DNA of 64,000 nt. It comes from Eublepharis macularius. Taxonomy: Eukaryota > Chordata > Lepidosauria > Squamata > Eublepharidae. Location of the stretch: NCBI RefSeq assembly GCF_028583425.1, contig NC_072791.1, positions 193,664,311 to 193,728,310 on the forward strand, given 5' to 3'. Of this stretch, positions 33,121-46,178 are shown one piece after another. The notes beneath the pieces were generated by a model. That model did not search any database, had not been told where the DNA came from, and was given only the letters and a program-made list of their open reading frames with translations. Position numbers and translations under genes: made by a program. Position 1 is the stretch's first letter. Every line of letters begins with the position of its first letter.

Positions 33121-33467
33121 CTGCCCTGTATTTAAGAGGCCAAACTCCAAGTACTCCCTACCTTCTAGGAAAGGGAGAAACAGAATAAGTGAGCGATTAT
33201 GTATGTGGGTCTAAGCTTTCCGAGCATTCAGGATAGATAAGCATTTTGGAGTGTTCGACAGGGATGCTTGCATAAATTCAAGAAGGTTTTTCCATCGTTA
33301 CAAATAATCAGTGTTGCACATTCAAGAAAACTATGTGTGCTGTAGCCTCACAGCTCCCCAGTTCACAAACAGGTGGGGGAGATTTTATTATACACACAAC
33401 TGAGGGGAGATGATTGCTGCTGATTATCACTAGATACATTGGAAGCTAGTTGGGCGAACGGGGGCTA

Positions 33468-33579
33468 AGCTCTCAGCCTAACTCACCTTATTGGCTTGTT
33501 GTGAGGATAAAGTGGAGGAGAATGATGTCAGCCACTTTGTTTCCCCACTGGGTAGAAAGATGGGATATAAGTGAAGTAA
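33468..33579 (+). repeat. 3' fragment of Sauria-type SINE
   Basis: 'ctctcagcctaactcacc', 'gtgaggataaagtggaggag' and 'ccccactgggtagaaagatgg' are the body and tail of the family; the tRNA head is missing. Confidence 0.65.
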
Positions 33580-34544
33580 GTGCATTATGGAACAGCCTGC
33601 CTGAAGCGGTCAGGAAAGCTCCCGCTCCCCTGGCTTTCCACAAACTATGCAAAACTGAACTCTTCTAGAGAACTTTTATACAGAGGTAATAAGGCTGTAG
33701 TGTAAGGAAATGGTTCAGAGAGAAGCTTCGGTAAGGAATGTCACAAACTCACTGTTGGGCAACATTGCAGCCAGGAGGCAAGGCTGAGAGGGAGGGCAAG
33801 TGACACGTCCAAGCAGAGGGGGCTGCTGGAAGGAGCTCAAGAGGAACGGAGGTGGCTCCTGCCCACAATCCCTTGTGGCTGCCATTCCTGGAGCACCAGT
33901 AGCGAATGGGAGTGGCCTGTCACAACTTTATGGTGGTTTTAGAGGCATTGGGCCAGATTCACTAAGGTGAGTCATGCTGATTGGGCAGCTCACCCCTCCC
34001 CTTTTCGGTGTTCCCTTAAGGTATCTGGGGAAAGCTGAAGGGTATGTGCCTGGGGTGGCTATGCAGGCTTCACCCTAGATGGGAGGGACCACCCGGGCTT
34101 CACTCCTTGCCATTCCATAGTACCCAGAAGGTGTGCTGTGGAGTGTGCATTGGGCAAAAGGGGGCCGTTCAATGCTGTGGATCTGCTGCCTATGCCTTGT
34201 GGCTGTAATCAACAAAGTTGTGGCCCATTTCATCCGAAGTTGGTGTGTTGTGTGATCATTGCCTGGTACATGAGCCTCTCACTGTTGCCTATACAAATGC
34301 AAAAGAATAGGGACTATAGACTATACTGTTGCTCTAAGTATGCGCCTACTGAGCAGTTGCCACATTGTTTAATATGCATTGTTAAATTTTTTATGCTTCG
34401 TTCAGCTTTGTTTCAGCTCTATATGAGATTTCTCCTTGTTTTCTAATTTATGCAAGCCATATCCTATTGTATTGTTTATTGAGTGTTCCAGTCGTTGATC
34501 ACATTGACTTACACTGTGTAATCTGCCCTGAGTGTCAGTGAGAA
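33580..34544 (+). repeat. L2-type LINE 3' end with LTR-like insertion
   Basis: 33580-33668 encodes an L2 C-terminal peptide (ALWNSLPEAVRKAP ... LCKTELF) that ends in a stop codon. The untranslated tail follows at 33669-33737 and 34257-34544, interrupted by an LTR-like block. The tail ends 'ctgccctgagtgtcagtgaga', immediately followed by the (GAAA)n tract, consistent with simple-repeat growth at a LINE 3' end. Confidence 0.65.
33738..34256 (+). mobile_element. LTR-like insertion, copy 2
   Basis: About 519 bp sharing 'cctgtcacaactttatgg', 'ggcattgggcc' and 'gctgtaatcaacaaagttgtggccc' with the copy at 13692. The polyadenylation-type aataaa of that copy reads aacaaa here. It sits at a different point of the same LINE tail, which shows that it is a separate mobile unit. 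Confidence 0.45.
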
Positions 34545-34676
<132 letters not shown>

Positions 34677-34756
34677 CTCATGCTAGAACAAGGTGCCTAT
34701 GTATCCAACCAGCTCAAGAGTTATGGAAAACAGTAAGGTATGCTCATCACACTTAA

Positions 34757-34800
34757 CTATAAAAAGATACACACTATAAAAAGTGTGTATCTTTTTATAG
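34757..34800. repeat. perfect 19-bp inverted repeat
   Basis: Arms ctataaaaagatacacact (34757-34775) and its exact complement (34782-34800) are separated by ataaaa. 'aataaaaagatac' recurs at 34806-34818. It could be a cruciform or a tiny element. It is not a transcription terminator in any bacterial sense. Confidence 0.9.
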
Positions 34801-34811
34801 GTCTTAATAAA

Positions 34812-35030
34812 AAGATACCCTGACTTGGATAGCCCAGGTGAGCCAGATCTCAGAAGCTAAGCAGGGTCAGCCTTGGTTAGTAATTGGATGGGAGACCTTC
34901 AACGAAGAGCAAGGTTACAGAGACAAGCAATGGCAAGCCACCTCTGTTAGTCTCTTGCCATGAAAACCCCATCGGGGGTCGCTATAAGTCAGCTATGACT
35001 TGAGAGCACTATCCACCACCAATAAAAAGA
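34812..35030 (+). repeat. 5S-rRNA-derived SINE
   Basis: 34845-34898 has the 5S internal promoter landmarks in order: 'gatctcagaagctaagcagg' (A box), 'ccttggttagtaattgg' (intermediate element) and 'ggatgggagacc' (C box). The 3' two thirds is not 5S but the SINE body (caatggcaagccacctctg, ccatgaaaacccc, ctatgacttgagagcac). 5S-headed SINEs are known in squamates and fishes. This is the best of four copies in the window. Confidence 0.9.
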
Positions 35031-35764
35031 CAGCAAATTACTATCACTTTGGTTTATTGGTTGCTATTGACTGAGGTTTTGTCCCTTTTTGATTTTATTA
35101 TTAGAAGCCACCTTGGAAATCTTCAAGTAGAAGGGTGTGTGCATGTATGTGTGTGCATGAGTTAAAATATTTGTAACTGAAAATAAGTATAGATATATAT
35201 GTACATAAAATTGTATTCTCACAAAGTGAATGACACCAACAGGTTTTATAACCCTTGGCAGATGTTTTGTGTTTGTTCTTTTAATCAATGCTACCTTTAC
35301 CCCACTCATTTCACTCTATTCCTCATTTTCCCCTCCCTTCTTTTAGTAAATACTTGAAAGACGGGAAACAGGAGTCCAGAATCAGCTCCAGATGGACTCA
35401 GATGAGGTAACTGCACATCTGAGGAAAAGTTCCCATTTGCCCCCACTCCCTTGCTCATAAAACTGCCCTCCTTTGAATCAAGGGTGCAATAAACCTCAGG
35501 AAGCTGTATTCACTGGAACTGTTTTTGGCCCCTTGAACAGCTGCAGATTCTGTCCTTGAAGATTTCCCTTGGAGAAAAGAGAGTCGCATCTTGGTCTGGA
35601 AAGTTACCTCAGATTGAATCTGTAAACTGTTATAACATTCAAATGCTCAGGTAAAAACTAAGGCTTGATCAATCAAATCCTGTATTTTTAAGCCACAACA
35701 CCAAAAGAAATTTTCCAATATTCCAATATTCCAATATTCTCCAACAAATATGCCAATGTTCTGA
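35031..35764. other. single-copy intergenic sequence
   Basis: Nothing recognisable. Short TG-rich and AT-rich runs lie around 35130-35200. Confidence 0.4.
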
Positions 35765-35853
35765 AAGGAAAAAAGCTTTCTGATGAAGGGAGCTTTTGAA
35801 AGCTTATTCTCTGGAAATCTTGTTGGCTTTTTAAGGGGCTACTAGACTTGAAC
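35765..35853 (+). repeat. PLE tail, second subfamily
   Basis: Contains TCTGATGAAGGGAGC and then TTTTGAAAGCTTAT, the hammerhead core with most of helix II deleted. The tail 'ctggaaatcttgttggct' and 'ggggctactagactt' follows. It matches the minus-strand copy at 32045. Confidence 0.6.
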
Positions 35854-36389
35854 ATCGTGAAGCTATTTTTTGTTTCCCAGTGTAAAGGTTTCTTTACACT
35901 TAATTCTACCCTGCCTGGAATCTCAGGCTCTGCTTTTCTTCTTTTTTTGTCCACTGTTGGTAACCATTTTCTAGTTGCTATATGAGCTTGCATGCTTATG
36001 AACCTCTGCTTCTTTTCTCTGGCTAACTGCTGAGCTATAAAGACATCAGCTTAGGGGGATAAGCCAAAAGAGATCTCATTTGCCAAGGACTGCATGCGAT
36101 CTGCTTGTGTAATAATATGATCGGTGACATAAATGTGTACGATCACAGATCACTTTTAAAAGACTCACTTCTAGTACTCTTTATTTCATAACAAAACTCC
36201 CAGCCTCAGAGGGATGCATGGTTGAAGAAATTCGCTGAAGTAGCCCTTAAACATGGTATAAGGTAATACACACAGATTAAAGGTCAGATGAAACATGAAA
36301 CCAGGAGTTTGATAACCCTCATATTTTGGGGGGAAGGGAAGAGACATTGTCAAATACTTAGTGGGCCAGAATATGTGGCTAGTGGATTA
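35854..36389. other. single-copy intergenic sequence
   Basis: No gene or repeat recognised. Confidence 0.4.
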
Positions 36390-36397
36390 GTTAGCTC

Positions 36398-36644
36398 CAG
36401 GGCTTTTTTTCCTGGGAACTCAGTGGGTTGCCCTCGGAGAAAATGGTCACATGGCTGGTGGCCCCTCCCCCTGATCTCCAGACAGAGGGGAGATTAGATT
36501 GCCCTCCACGCCGCTTGGCGGCACGGAGGGCAATCTAAGATCCCCTCTGTCTGGAGATCAGGGGGAGGGGCCACCAGCCATGTGACCATTTTCAAGAGGT
36601 TCTGGAACTCCGTTCCACCGTGTTCCTGCTGAAAAAAAGCCCTG
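36398..36644. mobile_element. palindromic hAT-type MITE, copy 2
   Basis: A 247-bp near-palindrome with CAGGGCTTTTTTTCC ends. The exact 8-bp duplication GTTAGCTC flanks it (36390-36397 and 36645-36652). It is closely related to 20338-20592. The two arms could pair along most of their length. It is non-coding. Confidence 0.9.
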
Positions 36645-36652
36645 GTTAGCTC

Positions 36653-39600
36653 GGAAGATATCAAGAGGTTCACATGTTAGCAATTCTAAGAATGTTGCTA
36701 TAAGGCCAGGGCACAAATGGATAAAAGCCGTCAACTAGTGTTCATTGCTACACTGGCTATTCTGTGCAGCTTTCACAATTAAAATAGAGATAGGCAGTGC
36801 ATTTATTTACCTTAATGAACATATTCATAAAGGTCTCACTGAAGATCCACCATCTCTTGAAACCAACAATGCCTAAAATGATACTGCCAAGAATGACTGT
36901 TAGAAATTTTATAGGAAATTAGGTGGACAGATGTTACAAGCAGCCACATTACGGGGCAACCAAAGTATGAAATATTCCCCCTATACAGCGAGAGACAAAG
37001 ACAGCCAAAGAATGAACCTCTTCCTCCTTCACTCACACTTGTAGTTATCAAGACGTTGACCACAAGGAATGCTACAGTAGGGGAAGGTCGTATCATTAGT
37101 ACAAACCCAAGGATACAGTTTAGATTGATTTATACAAGTCATGGTATATGTTGGCTCACTTTCATTAGTCATCATAACTGTATATATGCTCACTTTAAGT
37201 ACAGAGGTGCCACGGACTTTGCAGCTAACATGCACACCACAGGAGGACATAGCCTTTGGCAGCTACAACCATTTGCAAGCCAAGCCTCAGTTCAGCTTGC
37301 CTCACCCCTGTCCAGTTTGAGCAACGGCTCATCAGTTTTGCTGCAACATCCTAACTGTGGCAGAAGAATGTCAGTCTTCCTGTTTTACCGCTGCATTTGC
37401 ATTTATACAGTAGGGTAAGATCAACTCTCCATGATCATGAATGTTCAAAGTTATTATTAAATGATGCAGAGGGGACGACAGCTCCCATAAGGCCGTTCAT
37501 AAAATGTGCGTGCACAAAATATGGACAGAGATGAGCCATAAAACTTTTTTAAAAACCCACCAAAATACCGTGTTTATTTTTAATAGCTGGTTGACTAGTT
37601 TTCTCACTCTTTATAGACCAGACTAGAGACAACAGGTTGGAGCAGGATAGAGCTAGGATTCTCATTGGATAGGCATGAAACACTGTGAATTGTTCTGTAC
37701 TGTATTGTTTAAATAGAAAGTAACCCACTGAAAAGGCTTTGTGAGCAGCTCATGAACAGTTGAATGGCTTAATGAAAAACCGACTCCCTGCTTGCATCCA
37801 GTAAGCAAAATGAACCAACAAGTGTGTTCAGGCACCCCTATTGGAGTCCAGGTGCTAAACATGAGCTTCTACACACATAACTGTCTTGTTGAAAAGTTTC
37901 ACCTAGATACACAAATGACGTTGGAAGCCATCCTGTGTTGTAAAACCACAAAGAAATACAAATGACCAACATACAATTGAACACTTTGTCCAAGAACATC
38001 ATTGAAATCTTTGCCACTGATACGTTAACGTAGTATGCTCGGACATTGTTAACGTAGTTCAGCCATAGTTCCAGGAGTGTCTAGAAACTTACAGTGCAGT
38101 CTTATGACTGATGGAGTCTGAATGAACATTGCCTTGAGGTCAAGCTCACGTTCCCTCATGCTTATTTTACTTAGAGACTGCTGCTTGAAAACCTCATGCA
38201 AACTTCAACAGCTTTCATTCTATTTATTTAATATTCCTGAAGTGTGAAATTTAAACACAGAAATAAATATTATGTTTTGGAAAACGTGGTCCTTGCTTCG
38301 TTCAGTACATTTGAATGTTTATTTTAACAGCAGCATACTGAGAGCTTCACAGAGGGCCTGCTTATTAGTTCCCAGAGGTGGTATGTGTGCGCTTTGCAAT
38401 GTCTTCTTCACAAGACTTACTTTTGTTTTGTTTTTTCAAAAAGGTCTTCTTGAAACTGCCTTAGAGAATAGCTCCTCCCACCTGTCCTAATCAGCATCTC
38501 TTCAGAAAGCTCAAGCAGCTTAAAACTGCCTTTGCATGTCAAATGCAAACCAACAGCATTGATAATATCACAAAGGTTTTGATGGTTGCTTCCCTGATCT
38601 ACCATCATCTCCTTCGTGGTCCAAGGCAGGCTTGGCGGTTTTCCAGAACTGTTTTAAATTTAAACTGGCATTTAGCGGTTGGCATTAATATGAGTATATT
38701 TTACTTGTATAATTACTGTCTTAATAAATACTGTGGTCTGTGGCTGTGATCCAGAAAACAATGAGTCAGAGGAAGTGGCATGCCTGCCGCTGCATCAAGG
38801 GGTCTCACTGAATAATCAGGACTGGAGAAGAGTCCATCCATAATACCAAATAACTATGGTATTAGGCTAAGGAAAAGGTACCCTTGGCTAAGACTAGACA
38901 GCTTCTCGGAGTCTCCAACAACAACCAGGATTTGAACACACAGTGGAGCTATTGACTTGGAGGATGAGGATTCATCCTGGGCACCGCTCTTTTAACAGTA
39001 AAAAAAAACAACTGCAGAAATAGCAGCCACACAAACCACAGAAACCTCCTTGTACCCTGGCAGAGCAGGTCAGGTGATATCCTTGACCCCGCCCCATCAG
39101 AAAAACTTCCAGGTCAGGATTACTCAGCAATTAGAGCAACTGCTCTTGTTAGCTACTTACCGCTTTTGCTGTCCTCCTACCCTTCTTTTGCCCCACCTTC
39201 CATTTCATAAGATGTGGGGATGGCAGTAACAGATTGATTTTATAAAAGATTTCTGAAGGAAGCTGTTTGTAACTTCAGTGACTTATTAATATATGGAAGA
39301 TTTGGTCTGAGGAGGTTCCTGATCCTCAGTATAGCCTATAATGGGGAACTTTAACAGTCAAGCAATAATGGGGAAAGAATTTGGGAATATGGGCCAGCAG
39401 GGAAAGATTTGCTAAGTATCTGCCCCTTCCCCTCAAGTATTATGAAAAACCTAGGTCTTGCCAGAGGCGTGAGTCAAAGGGCAGTTACCAAAGTGCTCCT
39501 GGCTTTTGGTTCTTAGCCTGTGGCTTGTAGCCCAGTTTGAATTCATTAGCTATGGGTATAATTCCAACAAGAACTGATGCACCTTTTCCTCTGGGGCACT

Positions 39601-41930
39601 GCCAACAAGACTCTTTCCTGCTATGATCTAACCATCAGACCATTGCCAAAAGGAGCATGGTGAAAAGTATTGCTAAAATAGGTGTCAAGAACAGGTTATC
39701 TCCACTCGTCATCACCAGGAAGCTGAAGTCTGACCCAGCCTAAAGCATACCCCCAATGTCTCTGAAGAAGGACGGTGAATGTTTTTTATTTGATTGTATT
39801 ATTATTTTGTGTAATCACCCACTTCAGTATGGAAAAAATAGGAGATACAATTTTTTAAAGTGAATAAAATAAATGATGATAGCAGGAAAGCACCCCTTTA
39901 AAGTTCTATCAAATGTTCAACATCCCAGTCCGATGTATGCCACAACAATAGGTAAAAATTGATGTAATAGGTTCTAAGTTGATGTAAGCTTGGAGGGTCG
40001 CATTCCTCATGTAAGACTGCCAGGGGAAGAGTGGCAAAGATTAATATCATCCGCTAAAAGTTTGGGGTTTTCCCCCATTCCAGGTACAACTCCATAGCCA
40101 ATTAAAAGGATAGTAGCTGGAGAATCTAATTTAACTACCTTTGCATTGAGCTCATCGGGTTATATCAGAGCTCAACATACGTGGGGTAAAACTTGCACAT
40201 TATTAAGAGTAGAGAATGGATCATGAAAACTGGCCACCTCTGTGTGCCAGCTCAAAAAAAAATGAATTGAGGTTGGTGGGACAGAACATGAATGAGGAGT
40301 TTATCTAACATTCTTCCAGATACAGGCTACATAAGGGCACCAAGTACTATGATTTGGGCCCAAGTCTACTTAAAGCCATCTGTCTTTTGCTTCTCAGGAT
40401 AAACCTGAAGCATTTTTATTATTTCCTTTCCCCCTTGGATTTCCACACATCCTTAACAGGTGCAACAAAGCGGCTGTTGTGTTATCTGCATTCAAATGTA
40501 GCAAATCTGTGTACACTCTACAGCATGAAACCAGGTTCCATTCAAATGAACCTAGGGGAAACTCAGGTGGAAACAAGGCACTGGTTGCCCTTAATGTGGA
40601 GAAATGGCTTCTTGGGTGAATTTAATCATCGGTCAAATGTGTTACGCAGTGACAACGCCGGAGACTTAAGGTTTGTGTTAAGTCTCTTCAAGGGAATTCG
40701 CTTTACATATTTTTCTTTAGGGCCAAACCAAAAGTTCTTCACTACGTTTGTTGGCTTACCTTAGGGGCTGTTTGAAGGGGAAAGAAAACAGGTTTCATAC
40801 ATTCCTGCTGTCCCTTGGTCCTGGTAGAAGTGCCCTCTCCTCTTTTTTTAAAAAATGGCAATTGGACTTCACCCCATTTGGCTTCAGACATCACATAGCC
40901 AAATCGCAAAGCTTTAGAAACAGGTGAAGGATGATGCCATCAGCCCTCCGTCTGCCATCTTTACGGTTAAAACTAGAAGGAAAATAGCTCAAGCACTTTT
41001 AAAGTGGAGTGAAAACTTTTACCCTCTAAATAATTAGGAGTGAAACAAGTGGGAGCAATTTTTAGTGGATCATTAACTGATCTCCTCCTTTTAAACTGCA
41101 GGCCCAGTCCTGTAAGGAAAAAGAAGTATGTTGGTTAAAAGGGTCACACAACGAAATGTAACACGAAAGTGTTGCCCTAAGACTCATGTTACACACCATG
41201 TTTTTAGCAGGTGGTTGATTCCATGACAATTTTCACTTATCGCTTTACATTTTCAAGATAGGATGAGTACCACACACAGACATTTCTTGACCACAGAAAA
41301 TTGTGGTCTAGCTCTATTTAAAACAGTGCATTGGCTTGCATGAGAAAAGTGGATTGCACCAGACATACAGTCTACTCCTTTTGAACTTCTGAGGGTTTTG
41401 TTAGGGGAGATGAAGAGAAAAGACATTCCAGTGCACTTGCAGGAGGGAATAAAAATTGTACATGCCCATGTGGAGCTGATTAACATGATCACACTTTTCA
41501 CTTTTCTGTAACACTAGAAATCCATATCTAAACAAGCCCTTGATTCTTTTTCTTTCCCCCTGCAATGAAACTTTATGCGTAGTTACTAACCATTATGGCA
41601 GACATCCCCTTATATAAATATCAAAAAAGGTAATGAGTCTTTCCTGGAATAAGATGCATTTTAATTAGATCCTACAGCACTTGAGAGACTTTGGTTCAAT
41701 TCCCACCAGTAAGGGTCAGAAATGCAAGCACAGTAGTTAGCAGCCAGTTTCAAATCTCAAAAGCACAAAGCAAGATGGGGGTCATTCACTGGAGCAGGTA
41801 CCCAAAGGGAAGGGTAAAACACAAGGCAAGGATTATTTCACAGCCGTAAAATGGCACACATTGGAAAAAAGAAGACCTTGACTCGCTGTGCTCGGTGGAA
41901 GGACAGGGGACTGCCAGTGCCATTTGAGGA
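36653..41930. other. long single-copy region
   Basis: About 5.3 kb without a convincing mobile element or exon. 39780-39885 has a LINE-tail look (gtgtaatcacccacttcagtatgg ... aataaaataaatgatg). Open frames here (for example 37056-37418 and 40354-40764) lack family resemblance. It is the quietest part of the window. Confidence 0.4.
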
Positions 41931-41986
41931 AGAGTTAACACCCTTCTAAGCCATTGACTTCAGTGGATTTAGAGGAGCATAACTTA
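41931..41986. repeat. short palindromic repeat
   Basis: 'agttaacacccttctaagcc' faces 'ggatttagaggagcataact' across 'attgacttcagt'. It belongs to the same small family as 47336-47424. Confidence 0.5.
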
Positions 41987-42214
41987 GAATGGCACTGTCT
42001 TTCTGCCAGTGGGCACACCCTGGAGCCACATGGGACACAACAGCTGGGACAACAACTGGTGGTGGAGAAATCTGGATTTAGTGCTGGCTACGGATTATAT
42101 GATTTCTGGTCTCATCTCCTCCACCCGAAATGCCAAAGCTGGAGATTCGAGGCTTCTACTTACTCTCTAGAAAAGATGAAGATAAAAGGTACAGAGAGGA
42201 GCCATTGGATATAG

Positions 42215-44240
42215 CCCAATAACTTTATTTGAAAAACCAACATAAACACTGACAGTAATTACAACATCATTAAGAACCATACGTTTATTGTGCATGATAA
42301 TGAGACAAGGACGTAGAAAGAAAAAAAAAGAGGGAAGGAGGGAAAACAGAAGAGGGGAAATATGAAAAAGTACGAGGGAATTAGGAGAGGAGAAGTGGAA
42401 CTGAGGGGAAGTGAAAAGAAGGGGAAAGATGAGAAAGGCTCACACTTATTAGCATCAATTTATTTTGATACAGAATCTGCTCTTGAAAGTCAGCAATAAA
42501 GTAAATAAAAGAAGAATAAAATAAAAACCAATAAAAATAAGAATAGGGAGGGCACATGCAGTGCGACGAGCACAGAAGAGTGGGCACAGGTGGTGGGAGG
42601 GGGCAGAGAAATGATACCTTCTTCCAACAAGGAAATAAGTTATTGAGACTCAGTCAACGGCTTGCGTATCCCACACACACCCAAAGGCAAAATTTGGCAA
42701 CTTTGTTAGTTATCTCCTGGAAAGAGTCTGCAAGAAAGAGGGAGACACAATGTTGTTTAGATCTTCCTGGTAAAGTTGACAAGATTGGAGCTATATAGTG
42801 AGATCAGATGTCATTGTAGAATGAGTAGTGCAGCAGAACATGTTTGATAGACTCTACTTTCCCTGTATGGCATGGGCAGAGCTGCTGAGAGAGTGGGAAC
42901 ATGATGGCACCTGCCTTCCAGGAGGGCTGAAGGTAAAGCATTGAAGCGTGCAAGGGTAAAGGATCTCTGATCTTTCAAGATCTCAAGGAATCTAAGACAA
43001 TCTGCTGGTTGGAAGCATTTAGCATGCCGCAGAATAATTGGATATTTTTGTATCTGTGCCCTATCTGATTGTAGGGCATGAGCCCAGAGCCACTGTTTAA
43101 TTGTTCCTTTTTCTTTTTGGTACCCAAGGTGCAATAAGGCTTGGGGAGAAAGACCATGCTCCTGGTGTTTCCCCCCAATTGCTCTTTGCCAGGTTGAGTG
43201 GTGACTATTGACAAGAATCAAAGATGCTAGACCTGCTGGACTGAAGATGAATTTTAGCCAATAGGTGCATGCACGTAGCCACATGTGAGTCTCCAAGGGG
43301 ATCATCCCAGTCTCTAATCTAAGGAGGGTTTTGGGATACACCGTGGGACTCCAAGGATCTTTCACAGAAACTTGGATTGTATTGCTTCCAGTGATCGCCT
43401 CTCTTTGTAGCTAGGAGCCATATAAGAGCTGAGATATAACCTTTCCTTGGAAGACCTTGATTGCTGCAGGGATAAAGGAGAAGCCTTTTGTGAAGTAGAA
43501 TCAAAGCATGGCAGATGATGCTCTGTGGGCAGTCTCTGCATCATACAATGCCTAAGCTCTCCAATGTCCAGATGCCTGGAAGACTATTCCAAGATGTTTA
43601 AAGGTTTTTGGTTTGTTCAGTTTTATGGCCCTCTATTTGCCTTCTGTGGGTTTGATGTTTTTTGGTGAAGACGAGGACTTTTGGGTTTTTTGGTAGTTTA
43701 TCACAAGCTCTTTACTGTATATGATGAAGGCATGGATTGCTCTCCTGAGGCCTACTTGTGAATGAGATAGGATAACAACAACAACAACTGAGATTATATA
43801 CCGCTCTTCTAGACAGATTAGTGCCTCACCCTTAGTGGTGAACAAGTTAGTGTTATTATTATCCTCACAATATGGCTGGAGAACTGAGGCTGAGAGGAGT
43901 GGCTTCCCCAAGGCCACCTACTGAGCTCATGGCAGTAGTGGGATTTGAACCAGTAGAGTGCTGATTCACAGCCCAACCACTTAACCATTGTGCTACAGCA
44001 GCTCATGACAGTATGATAGGATGACAGTATCATCTGCGTATAGTAAGGCAGGAATTGTTTTGTCAGCAAGCTTTGGTGAATGGAAGCTTGAACACCCTTA
44101 TTAAAGACTAAACTCAGCATGATGGTGCCTAGAACCATTGATGGATCTCCAATAGTTTTCTAAAGTGTTCAAAACAGGCAACTTGGATAAGAGTCATCGC
44201 TAAGAAGGGAAACCAATCATTCTTATTTTTCCTGTGTCAA
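42215..44240 (-). mobile_element. minus-strand LINE remnant, split by a SINE
   Basis: On the minus strand the catalytic box YADDTVILS is at about 44043-44014. It is followed, after a SINE, by ELVINYQKTQ and a KHLGIVFQASG-type segment (about 43610-43570), and then by a long C-terminal part (open 43365-42811) with PLETHMWLRACTYW and FTLARFNALPSALLEGR. This is the RT-plus-C-terminal layout of a non-LTR retrotransposon abundant in reptiles; the clade is uncertain. Several frame changes show decay. The antisense polyadenylation-like 'aactttattt' near 42226 may mark the 3' end. Confidence 0.65.
43766..44008 (-). repeat. tRNA-derived SINE (gctgtagcac type), inside LINE
   Basis: The complement of the SINE at 46549: tail (taccgctcttctagacagat), body (gtggcttccccaaggccacc) and tRNA-like head (gatttgaaccagtagagtgc). 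GATAGGAT-type sequences on both sides (about 43757-43764 and 44015-44022) look like its target duplication. Confidence 0.8.
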
Positions 44241-46178
44241 TTTCCCAGTGTTTATAATCCCCCACCACACCAATCCAGAGCTATGTCCCACCAGGAAAAT
44301 CATACAGATAGGATATGGGGATCTTACATTTCTCTTACAGTGCAGATAACAGTTGTTGGGGGCTGGGGTGAAATTTGTATGAAAAAAGGGAGTAGAGGAA
44401 TGGTTTAACCGCCTCCCTCTCAATCCTTGCCCCACAGTCCTAACCTAACTGCACAGGTGCTATTGACCTTGACAAGAACTACAAGAGAACTTTCCACGGG
44501 GCTCCTGCTGCTCTTTGGCCAAGAGTTAATAAAGAATGTTCACTGGTCCATTATGGCAGTTGCTCAGAGCTGGCTGGGGAACCATGACAGGAGAAAATTT
44601 TTCACTTCTGATGCTTTAAAGGATAATTGTCAGACTGGGTGTCTTACACAGAAAGTGGCAGGAGACCAGAGACAACTGATACAGTGTTGTGATAGATCTT
44701 AAACACAGTTTTACATCATAGAAGAGCCTGGAAAATCCTAATTCTCAGGCAATACAAGCCCCCGTGAAGTAGTTCTTTGTTGCTGACACTGTTTGGAGAT
44801 ATTATTTTAAAAGAAAATGAAGAAGCTGAAGAATGATTACCATCGGAGGCTCCCCAGGGCCAAGGAAGGTATGTGCTGCACTTGATTTCCTTACGAGTCT
44901 TCAGGTAGATCTCACCTGTCCCTTAGGAGGATGGTGACAAGAAGGGGTTAATCTTCTCTGGCTGTTCTGGGAAATGGGGGGGACAAGGGATATTAAACCA
45001 TAAGTGCCACTCGAGAGCAGCTGTATTAGCATAAAACGGCTTGTTTCAGAGAGGCAAGGTGCATATTCATTTCCTTTGCTCAGCCCTCCATGTTAGAAAA
45101 TTGACTTTCTCGTACTGTCATACCGATTATGATCTGTCCTACAGAGGTTTACAGTGAAGTGACTACAGAGGTCTGAAATGTCTTTTAAAATACTTTTAAA
45201 GAGCAGAAAGTCTTGAAACAATGATCTTATATTTCCATTGTCACATCAAGTTCTCACTTCTCTTGGATGCAACGCTCATTAAATCATAATAAACACAGAG
45301 CTGCCATCAAAATTGGCAGCCACAAATCTTCTTATCCCTTTGTAATGTACAGTACCACTTACCTTGTGTCATCACATTGTGCCTGGCATTCTCCTATCCC
45401 CACTCCATTCCATTGGCTGATGGGCAAGGATTTGTAGAACGTGATGGATCAGAGCTTTATAGAGGGGAGGGAGAGAACCTGAAATGTATCTGCCAGTTTA
45501 AGCCACGGAACCACGGCTATCATCATAACATGGAATTCCACCATCAGTGTCCAAACTGAAAAATCTGTTAAGCAGTAGATTCAGAAACAGAAGGTTGTTG
45601 GTATAATACATGGAGCATTTTACTTCCTTTCGTAATCTCAATATGCAGAATAAAAATCTGCATCAAATGGCCTAGGGAAATGTGCAGGTACTAGTAAGGG
45701 TAGGATAAATGTATTCATCTTAAAAGATTCTGTTAACAACATGGAAATCTCTCACATTGATACACCAAGGAACTGGAAGATCTAGATAACACACCGATTT
45801 CATGGGTTCTTCAGAGAACCTCCAGATTCAGCTGCTATAGCTTAATCTGTATTTTAAACATTTATTTCGAGGAGGACACAGACAAACTTATAAACCTATT
45901 GCTCCCCTCCAGACGTCCGTCCTTGGTTTGCATTTCTAAATTAAATTCACGTTTGCAAATTATTACTTGGAAATGGGGAACTATACTTCAGCAATTGTGC
46001 TAACTAACAATGTCAACTCTGCGGGAGACCAGATTATCTGTTAGAGGAAGAATAGAGAAAGTTTTCTTGGAAAGGGGCCAGCTTTAAGTAGGGGGTGTTT
46101 AAAGCCTTGGGAGTTACTGTAGCAATAGAAAAGATTAATAATTTGCACATGTGAGACTCCTGGCAAGCAGGATGCAGC
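44241..46178. other. single-copy intergenic sequence
   Basis: About 1.9 kb with no recognisable gene or repeat. Confidence 0.4.

Noticed and set aside
34849..34898. 5S rRNA gene
   Set aside because: Only the internal promoter part resembles 5S. The 3' half is SINE body and other copies share that structure.
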